Shown here: one piece after another, positions 1 through 5,513 of the stretch
Layout: each line of letters begins with the position of its first letter
Position numbering within the stretch: the stretch's first letter is position 1
Assembly (NCBI GenBank): GCA_030147225.1
Contig: JASLAI010000288.1
Location: 1-5,800, forward strand
Direction of reading: 5' to 3'
Length of the DNA: 5,800 nt
DNA from: Planococcus sp. (in: firmicutes)
GTDB lineage: Bacteria > Bacillota > Bacilli > Bacillales_A > Planococcaceae
Notes under the pieces: model-generated
Told to the model about the DNA's origin: nothing
Database searches by the model: none
Seen by the model: the letters and a program-made list of their open reading frames with translations, nothing else
Made by a program: the position numbers and the translations under genes

Positions 1-178
1 TGACTACACAGATTTTATTACTATGGTAAAAAAGTATTGATGTATCAAGGTTTTTAGGTAATCTTTCGTGCTGATAAATCCTAATTGCTGAATCAAGAAT
101 GCGTCAACTATATGAACAATTCGCCATATTCCTCTCTATTATATGCCAGTCCCGGAGGCTAAGGGAATGGATATTGTT

Positions 179-206
179 TTTACAGCCGCAATGAGTATGC
201 TACAAT
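179..206 (+). promoter_or_regulatory. Sigma-A promoter of the SurA-like lipoprotein gene
   Basis: A TTTACA -35 box (179-184) is separated by 16 bases from a TACAAT -10 box (201-206). The -10 box is preceded by TGC, giving an extended -10 motif. The predicted start of transcription is near 213, just before the ribosome binding site. Both hexamers differ from consensus at one position, so this is a good vegetative promoter. It was assigned by eye. Confidence 0.7.
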
Positions 207-237
207 AACGGACATTATGTTCGAGAGGGGAATACAG

Positions 238-1023
238 ATGATTAAAAAATGGTTTTTAACTATAGTTCTTGGAGGATCCATGGTGGCATTGGCTGCTTGT
301 GGCGGCGATGCTGCAGAAGAAACGAACGAGGACACGGCTCCTCAAGAGGAAGCAGCACCTGAAGAGGAGGCGGCAGAACAGGAAGCTGCTGGAGATGCTG
401 AACAGCCAGAAATGCCTGAACCGGATTTAGAAGGCATTCCGGATGTTGTTGCTGAAGTAAATGATGAAGAAATTACAAAAGAAGAATTTGAATCTGCTTA
501 TACAGGTCAATTCCAGCAGCTTGCGATGCAGGCGCAAATGTCTGGGCAGGAAGTTGATCAAGCCCAGTTAAAAGAACAAATTGCTGAAAGCTTAGTTGCT
601 CAGAAGTTGCTTGTTCAAGAAACTGAAAACCAAGAAATCACTGCATCAGAAGAACAGGTCAATACGGCATTAGAAGAATTGGCGAAACAAAACGGATTGG
701 AATCATCAGAGGAGTTTTTGGCAGCACTTGAAGAGCAGGGAATCACTGAAGAAGAAGTGATGGAACAAGTAGAAGCACAAGTCAAAGTAGAACAACTAAT
801 TGCAAGTGAGACCGGTGAAATCAATCCGACGGACGAAGAAGTCCAGAAGTTATATGACGAAGCTCAGGCTCAACAAGAAGAAGCCGGCGGCGAAGAACTT
901 CCAGCGTTCGAAGAAGTGAAACCCCAGCTTGAAGAGCAGGTAAGAATGCAAAAAGAAGGGGAAGCTACACAGGCACTAATCGCCCAGCTTCGCGAAAAAG
1001 CGGATGTAACCATTCACCTATAA
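238..1023 (+). CDS. SurA N-terminal-domain lipoprotein, PrsA-like foldase without a parvulin domain
   Basis: Predicted membrane-anchored extracytoplasmic chaperone of 261 residues. I chose the ATG at 238 over the in-frame ATG at 217 because AGAGGGG (224-230) lies seven bases before it and the protein then begins with a normal lipoprotein signal (MIKKWFL, hydrophobic stretch, lipobox L18-A-A-C21). After Cys21 comes a low-complexity Glu/Ala/Pro linker (about 24-63). A SurA_N-like region follows: VVAEVNDEEITKEEF (70-84), then long Gln/Glu-rich helices to about 210. The C-terminal segment PAFEEVKPQLEEQV (222-235) is the helix that follows the parvulin domain in PrsA/SurA proteins. Here only a short Gln/Glu/Gly linker stands where about 90 parvulin residues would be, so peptidyl-prolyl isomerase activity is unlikely. 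The role would be holding or folding secreted proteins at the outer membrane face. The family assignment is firm; the client proteins are unknown. It appears monocistronic. Confidence 0.85.
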   Translation: MIKKWFLTIVLGGSMVALAACGGDAAEETNEDTAPQEEAAPEEEAAEQEAAGDAEQPEMPEPDLEGIPDVVAEVNDEEITKEEFESAYTGQFQQLAMQAQMSGQEVDQAQLKEQIAESLVAQKLLVQETENQEITASEEQVNTALEELAKQNGLESSEEFLAALEEQGITEEEVMEQVEAQVKVEQLIASETGEINPTDEEVQKLYDEAQAQQEEAGGEELPAFEEVKPQLEEQVRMQKEGEATQALIAQLREKADVTIHL

Positions 1024-1029
1024 AAGGAA

Positions 1030-1057
1030 AACCAGGTCCTAAGGATCTGGTTTTTTT
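1030..1057 (+). terminator. Rho-independent terminator of the SurA-like gene
   Basis: A 10-bp stem (1030-1039 with 1043-1052) contains one G-U pair and closes a TAA triloop. It runs into seven T residues (1051-1057). It begins six bases after the stop codon and is oriented to end the lipoprotein transcript. Confidence 0.9.
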
Positions 1058-1115
1058 GATTAAAAGTAAACATTTCTAAAGGACTGCTTCAAGAAAACTA
1101 AAGCTTTTTTTAAAA

Positions 1116-1141
1116 GTTTTAAATTTTTTTTGAGGGGGTAT
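1116..1141 (+). promoter_or_regulatory. Candidate sigma-B promoter upstream of the BCCT transporter
   Basis: GTTTTA (1116-1121) and GGGTAT (1136-1141) are separated by 14 bases. This resembles the Bacillus sigma-B pattern GTTTAA, about 12-15 bases, GGGTAT. The -10 box is a full match and the -35 box has one mismatch. Sigma-B control of betaine transporters such as opuD and opuE is known in Bacillus subtilis, which makes the placement sensible. The surrounding DNA is very AT-rich and the GGGGG run could be chance, so confidence is moderate. Transcription would start near 1149, giving a leader of about 254 bases. Confidence 0.5.
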
Positions 1142-1210
1142 GATGTATAAATGGAATTTTCAATAAAGTTATTTGAGGGAGTATTCAAGTTTCCTCACAC
1201 ATCAGAGGGT

Positions 1211-1239
1211 TTGACAGGACAGCGAATCTTGCGTATCCT
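1211..1239 (+). promoter_or_regulatory. Candidate sigma-A promoter of the BCCT transporter
   Basis: A perfect TTGACA -35 box (1211-1216) is followed by a 17-base spacer and TATCCT (1234-1239), which matches four of six consensus -10 bases. Predicted transcription starts near 1246. This leaves a leader of about 157 bases that contains both hairpins described below. The perfect -35 box and ideal spacing offset the imperfect -10 box. Confidence 0.6.
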
Positions 1240-1260
1240 TTACAGTTGTGATAAAGAGAA

Positions 1261-1303
1261 ACTTGAAGCGGCAGTGGTTCTTCATCCGCTGTTGGTCTTC
1301 AGT
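1261..1303 (+). repeat. Leader stem-loop 1 (imperfect inverted repeat)
   Basis: Bases 1261-1268 pair with 1297-1303, with T1264 bulged. After a two-base bulge (1295-1296), 1269-1277 pair with 1286-1294 as nine pairs including three G-U pairs. The loop is TTCTTCAT (1278-1285). That gives about 16 pairs by hand. It could fold in an alternative register using AGCGG/CCGCT. The pairing is visible in sequence, but no energy was calculated. Confidence 0.5.
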
Positions 1304-1315
1304 TGATCAATTCAG

Positions 1316-1373
1316 GCTTTAACGGCCAGTGGACTTTCACTAGAAAAGTGGAGGTATTGCTGGCCGTTAAAGC
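1316..1373 (+). repeat. Leader stem-loop 2 (perfect 14-bp inverted repeat)
   Basis: GCTTTAACGGCCAG at 1316-1329 is exactly complementary to 1360-1373. The 30-base loop itself contains a short inner pairing, ACTTT (1333-1337) with AAAGT (1345-1349). The downstream sequence is GGGATAAAAAG, not a T run, so it is not a canonical terminator. The stem ends 14 bases before the AAGGAGGGG ribosome binding site. As DNA it could also be a bipartite protein-binding site. Confidence 0.75.
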
Positions 1374-1402
1374 GGGATAAAAAGAAAAAGGAGGGGTACT
1401 AT

Positions 1403-2899
1403 ATGAAGAAAGTAACCAATGTTTTTTGGATTGCACTTGCACTTGTAATATTGGCCATTGGCTACGGAGCGCTTGCACCCGATAATTTTGCAGAAGTTAC
1501 AGGAAATATAGAATCATTCCTGACAACTTCGTTCGGTTGGTATTATTTATTGGTTGTTTCCATCATGGTTATATTTTGTCTATTTTTCCTTATCAGCCCG
1601 ATGGGACAAGTAAGACTGGGCAAAGATACAGATAAACCCGAATTTTCATTTGGAACATGGGTTGCCATGCTATTTTCAGCAGGAATGGGAATCGGTCTTG
1701 TATTCTGGGGAGCGGCAGAACCGTTATCGCATTTTGCAATCGATCCGGCAACTGCTGAAGCTGGCAGCGCTGAAGCAATGAAGGAATCAATGCGTTACAG
1801 CTTTTTCCACTGGGGAATTCATGCGTGGGCTATTTATGCTGTAGTTGCTTTGTCACTCGCCTATGCACAGTTCCGAAAAGGAGAACCTGGATTAATTTCT
1901 GCTACTTTAAAACCTTTGTTTGGGGATAAGATGAAAGGTCCTTGGGGAACATTTGTAGATGTTATTGCTGTTTTCGCAACAGTTATTGGTGTTGCAACCA
2001 CCCTTGGCTTTGGCGCTATTCAAATTAATGGAGGTCTTGCTTATCTTTTTGATGGCATATCGGGAGACAGTTTTATCGTCCAATTAATTATTGTTGCCAT
2101 TGTAACGGTGTTGTTTATGGTTTCATCTTGGTCAGGACTGAGTAAAGGAATCAAGTATCTGTCCAACACCAATATGGTGCTGGCCTTCGTATTGCTAATG
2201 GCTATCATTGTGCTTGGTCCGACTTTGCTCATAATGAATATGTTTACTGATACAATCGGTACATACTTCCAGAACTTAGTGCAAATGAGCTTCCGTGCAG
2301 CACCTGTAGATGGTGAGAATCGTGCATGGATTGATGGATGGACCATTTTTTATTGGGCATGGTGGATTTCATGGGCTCCATTCGTTGGTATTTTCATCGC
2401 ACGCATATCTAGAGGACGGACAATTCGTCAGTTTTTACTGGGCGTGCTGTTGATTCCAACTTTCATCAGTTTTTTATGGTTCGCAGCCTTTGGTACGACC
2501 GCTATCGATGTTCAAAACAGTGGAGTGAACTTGACAGGTCTGTTGACAGAGGAAACTCTGTTTGCCATATTTAACCAGATGCCATTTGGCATTTTGTTAT
2601 CAGTCATTGCGATTTTCCTGATAACGACATTCTTCGTCACTTCTGCTGACTCTGCGACCTTTGTGCTTGGAATGCAGACAACAGGCGGTTCATTGCATCC
2701 GCAGAATACAGTGAAATTGACATGGGGATTTGCCCAGTCAGCAATTGCTGTAATCTTGTTATCAACGGGGGGACTTGGCACATTACAGACAGTTTTGATC
2801 ATAGCGGCATTTCCGTTCTCGATCATTATGCTGTTAATGATGGCTGCCTTCTGGAAAGCATTATCTATAGAGTATAAGGCCATAAAACGCAAACGCTAA
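1403..2899 (+). CDS. BCCT-family glycine betaine-type transporter (OpuD/BetL-like)
   Basis: Secondary transporter that imports glycine betaine or a related trimethylammonium osmolyte across the cytoplasmic membrane, probably driven by sodium. The 498 residues form about 12 membrane segments, close to the usual length of OpuD. The TM3 signature GMGIG (94-98) precedes [11 protein letters not shown] (101-111). Gly at 98, where proton-coupled choline carriers have Asp, points to a sodium-coupled betaine carrier. The aromatic substrate box is intact: W137, W142 and Y145 match BetP W189/W194/Y197, and the signature [15 protein letters not shown] (313-327) supplies W320, W321 and W324. F410, T413 and S414 fit the BetP sodium-site pattern F464/T467/S468. 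The cytoplasmic tail is short and basic (KAIKRKR), unlike the long osmosensing tail of BetP. The start follows AAGGAGGGG by six bases. Two candidate promoters and a structured leader suggest stress regulation. The family is certain; the exact substrate is not. Confidence 0.95.
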   Translation: MKKVTNVFWIALALVILAIGYGALAPDNFAEVTGNIESFLTTSFGWYYLLVVSIMVIFCLFFLISPMGQVRLGKDTDKPEFSFGTWVAMLFSAGMGIGLVFWGAAEPLSHFAIDPATAEAGSAEAMKESMRYSFFHWGIHAWAIYAVVALSLAYAQFRKGEPGLISATLKPLFGDKMKGPWGTFVDVIAVFATVIGVATTLGFGAIQINGGLAYLFDGISGDSFIVQLIIVAIVTVLFMVSSWSGLSKGIKYLSNTNMVLAFVLLMAIIVLGPTLLIMNMFTDTIGTYFQNLVQMSFRAAPVDGENRAWIDGWTIFYWAWWISWAPFVGIFIARISRGRTIRQFLLGVLLIPTFISFLWFAAFGTTAIDVQNSGVNLTGLLTEETLFAIFNQMPFGILLSVIAIFLITTFFVTSADSATFVLGMQTTGGSLHPQNTVKLTWGFAQSAIAVILLSTGGLGTLQTVLIIAAFPFSIIMLLMMAAFWKALSIEYKAIKRKR

Positions 2900-2922
2900 A
2901 ACCGCCGCTTCGGCGGTTTTTT
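2898..2922 (+). terminator. Rho-independent terminator of the BCCT gene
   Basis: A 10-bp perfect stem (2898-2907 with 2911-2920), GC-rich at its apex and closing a CTT loop, continues into a T run (2917-2922). It overlaps the last two bases of the transporter stop codon. The next promoter -10 box lies only about 15 bases downstream. Confidence 0.93.
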
Positions 2923-2936
2923 CATTGGATAAGCGT

Positions 2937-2942
2937 TATAAT
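2937..2942 (+). promoter_or_regulatory. -10 box of the exonuclease gene promoter
   Basis: A perfect TATAAT stands 35 bases before the start codon. At normal spacing the -35 position falls in the descending arm and T run of the preceding terminator (around 2914-2920), where no good TTGACA match exists. The promoter may be weak or may rely on an activator. Confidence 0.45.
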
Positions 2943-2977
2943 GAAAGTCAGGCAACAAAAAGATGGAGGATTTTAAA

Positions 2978-3877
2978 ATGGAAAAACCGCATGTATTATT
3001 AGTGGATGGAATGGCGCTATTGTTCCGCTCGTTTTTTGCAACCTCAGCCGTCGGTCAATATTTCCGGACGACTGAAGGGTTGGCGACAAATGGTGTACAA
3101 GGATTTGCTCGCCATGTGCTGGCGGCCAAAGATATGTTAAAGCCGACTCATATGGCTGTGTGTTGGGACATGGGGGCACGGACATTCCGGACGGATCTGT
3201 TCGATGGCTATAAGGCCAACCGGCCGGCACCACCAGAGGACATGGTGCACCAGTTTGACCTCGCCCAATCAATTTCTGAGCAACTTGGTTGGAAAAACTA
3301 TGGTGAGGCCGGAATAGAAGCGGATGACTTTATCGGCTCGTTTACGAAGCAATGGCAGGATCAAGTTGATTTCACCATCATCACGGGTGATAAAGACATG
3401 CTGCAATTGCTGACGCCTTCAGTCACTATCGCGTTCATGAAAAAAGGATTTCATATATATGATGTCTATACGGAGACGCGTTTCATTGAGGAGTATGGCA
3501 TACAGCCTTCACAATTTGCGGATGTTAAAGCGTTTATGGGAGACCCGAGCGATGGCTATCCCGGAGTTAAAGGAATTGGTCCAAAAACCGCACTTCAGCT
3601 TATTCAAAAATACGGTTCAACAGACGGTGTGCTGAACGCAATAGATGAATTAAAACCTGCTCAAAAAAAGAAAATCGACGAACACAAAGACATGCTTCTG
3701 CTATCGAAAAAACTGGCTGTCATCAAATGTGACATCCAGTTGGATTTACCGTTGGAGGAGCTTACCGTTCCTGCTTATACCAACGATCATATTCAATTGT
3801 GCCGCGATCAACAATTGCTGCTGCTTGCTAAACAATTGGAAAAGAGTGTAGGGATTACTGCCGACCCTTGGGCATAA
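2978..3877 (+). CDS. ypcP: 5'-3' exonuclease, standalone PolI-type FEN nuclease (YpcP-like)
   Basis: Structure-specific 5' nuclease expected to remove RNA primers and flaps from Okazaki fragments in the cytoplasm. The 299 residues match the standalone YpcP type and lack a polymerase domain. I chose ATG 2978 over in-frame ATG 2963 because GGAGGA (2965-2970) lies seven bases before it and overlaps the upstream ATG. Metal-binding acids are in place: D10 (LLVDGMALLFRSFF), D64 (CWDMG), E114/D116/D117 (GIEADDFIG), D138/D140 (ITGDKDMLQL), and D189/D192 in MGDPSDGYPGVKGIGPKTA, which opens the helix-3-turn-helix DNA clamp. The arch region has R71, Y78, K79 and R82. One oddity is Gly193 in SDGYPG, where most relatives have Asn (SDN). 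The last 23 bases overlap the convergent C39-like gene. The family is firm; the symbol follows similarity recalled from the Bacillus subtilis protein. Confidence 0.92.
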   Translation: MEKPHVLLVDGMALLFRSFFATSAVGQYFRTTEGLATNGVQGFARHVLAAKDMLKPTHMAVCWDMGARTFRTDLFDGYKANRPAPPEDMVHQFDLAQSISEQLGWKNYGEAGIEADDFIGSFTKQWQDQVDFTIITGDKDMLQLLTPSVTIAFMKKGFHIYDVYTETRFIEEYGIQPSQFADVKAFMGDPSDGYPGVKGIGPKTALQLIQKYGSTDGVLNAIDELKPAQKKKIDEHKDMLLLSKKLAVIKCDIQLDLPLEELTVPAYTNDHIQLCRDQQLLLLAKQLEKSVGITADPWA

Positions 3878-4370
3878 TTTTCACAAAGGTCAGCACTTTA
3901 CGATTTTCCATATAAGAAACCGTCCGCATTTTGCTGGGACGGTTTTTTTGTCCATTATCGTGAATATACAAAATGAGATCATCAGCTTCCTGTCTAAAGC
4001 CGATCAGTGGAACCCAGTGATAGCTGTAACGCGGTTTTGAAAACCAGTGAAACGTAAAGTAGCGGTCGAATTTCATGGCAAGAGGACGTCCTGCCAGAAG
4101 TTCTGCCTTTACTTCTTCCGTGCTTTGGATTTTTTTCAGCTCATAGCGTTTGCCGGCGACCTTATGGAAGTTTCTAAGGAGTCTCCATGTAAACAAGCCG
4201 ATGGGAGTGGAGCCAAGCAATCGATAAAGCTGGTCGACCCCGACCTCAAGACCTTCATAATGCTGCAAAATGGCGGCGGCAGTTACAGGACCACATGCAG
4301 AAGAACGGTATTTTTCAGAGATTGACTCGTCATGCTGAGACAGTCCTTTGAAAGCGATTAGTTTTTGCAT
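3855..4370 (-). CDS. C39-like (papain-fold) cysteine peptidase family protein
   Basis: Protein of 171 residues with the likely catalytic triad of C39-like peptidases. Cys26 sits in SSACGPVTAAAIL (23-35), the usual Cys-Gly-Pro start of a helix. His118 sits in YSYHWVPLIGF (115-125), followed by a short strand. Asp138 is in YIHDNGQ (135-141). There is no signal peptide or membrane segment, and no ABC transporter domain is fused or adjacent, so it is not an obvious bacteriocin-leader processing peptidase. It may act in the cytoplasm on an unknown substrate, or be a transglutaminase-like or acyl-transfer relative. GGGAGG (4379-4384) lies eight bases before the ATG. It follows the STAS gene by 31 bases on the same strand with no terminator between them, so co-transcription is likely. 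Its 3' end overlaps the exonuclease gene by 23 bases. The fold assignment is good, the function unknown. Confidence 0.75.
   Translation of the reverse strand: MQKLIAFKGLSQHDESISEKYRSSACGPVTAAAILQHYEGLEVGVDQLYRLLGSTPIGLFTWRLLRNFHKVAGKRYELKKIQSTEEVKAELLAGRPLAMKFDRYFTFHWFSKPRYSYHWVPLIGFRQEADDLILYIHDNGQKNRPSKMRTVSYMENRKVLTFVKIMPKGRQ
3917..3949 (+). terminator. Probable exonuclease terminator lying inside the convergent gene
   Basis: A 9-bp stem (3917-3925 with 3937-3945) is closed by an 11-base loop and runs into seven T residues (3943-3949). It starts 40 bases after the exonuclease stop codon. It lies within the C39-like gene on the other strand, over roughly residues 141-151. On the minus strand the bases after the stem read TTTCTTATAT, a weaker tail that need not stop transcription of the peptidase gene. 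Confidence 0.8.
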
Positions 4371-4401
4371 AGCTTCTACCTCCCGTTCGTGGCTCGACCT
4401 A

Positions 4402-4866
4402 TTACAGTTTAACTGATAACTTTTCGTTTTCCGTGATCAGCTGTTTTAGGGCCACCCTGAAAGTCGTATAGGCCTCCAACTCCACTTGGATTCCGGCGTG
4501 GACAATTTCCCGAACAAACAACGGATTAAAACTGACATAGATGGCGCGTAGGCCCATGAGGCCCAAAGCGGAATTCAACTGGCTCAATTCGCTAGCCAGA
4601 CCATTATAATCAAATTCGGCAATATCGTCTGTTGTCACGCCTGTAAAATCAAAAATAACGCGTTCTGTTTCGCGATGCTTTTCGGCATACTTTAAAACTT
4701 TCGTTCGAATCATATCAAAGCGGTCTGTAAAAATAAAACCGGCGATTGGCACTAAGATAGTCTTAGGGACAATCGATGGAATAATCGGAGCTGACATATT
4801 CTTAACTAGCTTTTCGTAGTAAACCAGCTGTTTTTTTAATGCTGCTAATTCCTGTTCTGAATCCAT
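4402..4866 (-). CDS. STAS-domain protein, RsbR C-terminal type
   Basis: Likely regulatory protein of 154 residues related to the C-terminal half of RsbR-family stressosome proteins, which partner RsbS and the kinase RsbT upstream of sigma-B. Residues 1-22 form a short charged helix, probably a coiled coil, in place of the N-terminal sensory globin-like domain of RsbR. The family signature NMSAPIIPSIVPKTILVPIAG (23-43) leads into the STAS fold, with VIFDFTGV (70-77) as the central strand and LRAIYVSFNP (106-115) as the next. DYNGL (86-90) aligns with the DSSGL/DT phosphorylation loop, but the Ser/Thr position holds Tyr87. About five extra residues precede this loop compared with RsbR. TGGAGG (4875-4880) lies eight bases before the ATG. 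It is the first gene of a probable two-gene unit with the C39-like peptidase. The STAS family is secure; a link to sigma-B is inference. Confidence 0.85.
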   Translation of the reverse strand: MDSEQELAALKKQLVYYEKLVKNMSAPIIPSIVPKTILVPIAGFIFTDRFDMIRTKVLKYAEKHRETERVIFDFTGVTTDDIAEFDYNGLASELSQLNSALGLMGLRAIYVSFNPLFVREIVHAGIQVELEAYTTFRVALKQLITENEKLSVKL

Positions 4867-4959
4867 TTATACTACCTCCACGGTCAATAAGATAAGGAAA
4901 TTACTGCTTTGCTTCGGCTGCTGTCAGCAACTCGATAGTTCAAAAAATATAATCAAGCG

Positions 4960-4987
4960 AAAAAAAGGAGCAGGCGGGAGCCTACTC
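4960..4987 (-). terminator. Rho-independent terminator of the thioredoxin-like gene
   Basis: Read on the minus strand, GAGTAGGC pairs with GCCTGCTC (one G-U pair) across a TCCC loop, and a run of seven T residues follows (4966-4960). The 5' arm includes the stop codon itself, so the hairpin overlaps the end of the coding region. It separates this gene from the STAS/peptidase unit downstream. Confidence 0.88.
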
Positions 4988-5302
4988 GTTTTGGTCATTC
5001 AAAAATTTTGTAACCGATTCTGGTGATTTGGCGTTGGCGCTATGAAGATGAGCCGTTTTTTCGCCGTCTTTAAAGATTAGCAGACTAGGAATCCCCATTA
5101 CATCGTATTTTTCTGCAAGTTCAGGGAGTTCATCGCGATTGACATCAAACCATTGGTACTGGTTGAATTCCTCAATGATCGGATCAATAAACATATCCAT
5201 GCGTGTGCAGTCCGGGCACCAGCCAGCTTGGAATTTTACAATTACAGGTTGGGTGCCATTTATAGCTTCAGTAAATTTTTCGTTTGTAGTAAGTGATTTC
5301 AT
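4982..5302 (-). CDS. Thioredoxin-like protein with CPDC active site (YtpP-like)
   Basis: Cytoplasmic thiol-disulfide oxidoreductase of 106 residues, a full single thioredoxin fold without signal peptide. The active site is GWCPDC (27-32), with redox Cys29 and Cys32 and the preceding Trp28. The cis-proline is Pro72 in MGIPSLL (69-75). The strand VIVKFQAGW (20-28) and IFKDGEK (76-82) fit the fold. The CPDC pair differs from the CGPC of the main thioredoxin and resembles the YtpP group of Bacillales. That comparison is from memory, so I give no symbol. AAGGAGG (5311-5317) lies eight bases before the ATG. It is divergent from fadN, with a candidate promoter upstream and its own terminator, so it looks monocistronic. 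The electron donor and targets cannot be told from sequence. Confidence 0.9.
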   Translation of the reverse strand: MKSLTTNEKFTEAINGTQPVIVKFQAGWCPDCTRMDMFIDPIIEEFNQYQWFDVNRDELPELAEKYDVMGIPSLLIFKDGEKTAHLHSANAKSPESVTKFLNDQNE

Positions 5303-5331
5303 TTGTATTGCCTCCTTATAGGTTCTCTATC

Positions 5332-5359
5332 AGTTTACCGTGCTTTTATTAAATCGCAA
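5332..5359 (-). promoter_or_regulatory. Candidate promoter of the thioredoxin-like gene
   Basis: On the minus strand TTGCGA (5359-5354), a 16-base spacer and TAAACT (5337-5332) each match four of six consensus bases. The predicted start of transcription is near 5325, just before the ribosome binding site. This is a modest match found by eye. Confidence 0.4.
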
Positions 5360-5473
5360 AGAATTTGTTTCTGAAAAATTAAGGGGATTTATAACGATTA
5401 AATATTGCGAAAAAAGAAAAAATAACTTACACTAAAAGACATAGAGAACGTTCTATTTTTTTTACTTAAAAAA

Positions 5474-5491
5474 TGAATGAGTATTCATTCA
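5474..5491 (+). promoter_or_regulatory. FadR operator upstream of fadN
   Basis: TGAATGAGTATTCATTCA has two perfect 7-base inverted arms around GTAT. It matches the known Bacillus FadR (YsiA) operator pattern TGAATGANTANTCATTCA. FadR is a TetR-family repressor released by long-chain acyl-CoA. The site ends eight bases before the AAGGAGGG ribosome binding site, where it would block fadN initiation or early elongation. The promoter itself is unresolved: TTTACT (5461-5466) could be a -35 box, with the -10 box then falling inside the operator. Confidence 0.92.
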
Positions 5492-5513
5492 AAAATTCAA
5501 GGAGGGTTTGCTA

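Larger units (their letters stand above)
1246..1402 (+). promoter_or_regulatory. Structured 5' leader of the BCCT transporter mRNA
   Basis: The 379-base gap 1024-1402 has no convincing gene. Its second half is a leader with two consecutive stem-loops (1261-1303 and 1316-1373). A purine-rich single-stranded stretch follows, and the ribosome binding site AAGGAGGGG (1388-1396) lies outside both stems. Neither hairpin has a T tract behind it, so they do not look like simple terminators. I recognise no known riboswitch class. Possible roles are mRNA stabilisation, RNase III processing, protein binding or an osmotic or temperature sensor. All of these are inference. Confidence 0.45.

Noticed and set aside
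2..40. A short open frame ending KKY-stop that could be the tail of a gene entering from the left.
   Set aside because: Only 12 codons are visible, no family can be recognised and no convincing terminator follows (TTGAT-GT-ATCAA at 37-48 is a five-pair stem only). Bases 41-178 show nothing else I can support.
1151..1306. A 51-codon reading frame starting MEFSIKLFEGVFKF in the gap before the BCCT gene.
   Set aside because: The only upstream purine run (GAGGGGG, 1132-1138) is 12 bases from the ATG, farther than usual, and doubles as a sigma-B-like -10 box. The frame contains the candidate sigma-A promoter and leader stem-loop 1, and the peptide matches no family I know. It remains possible as a small protein from the upstream promoter.
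1316..1373. The perfect inverted repeat as a terminator or miniature mobile element.
   Set aside because: No T run follows the stem on the plus strand, no target-site duplication flanks it, and at 58 bases it is too small for a typical miniature transposable element.
4919..4929. An 11-base palindrome, TGCTGTCAGCA, between the thioredoxin-like and STAS genes.
   Set aside because: It is short, close to chance expectation and without a recognised regulator. It may lie near the STAS promoter, which I could not identify: CTGACA with a spacer of about 18 to TAATTT is too poor.
5441..5456. A possible CcpA cre site over the AGAACGTTCT palindrome.
   Set aside because: Several conserved cre positions mismatch (no TG at the left half, no CA at the right), so carbon catabolite control is not supported by this site.
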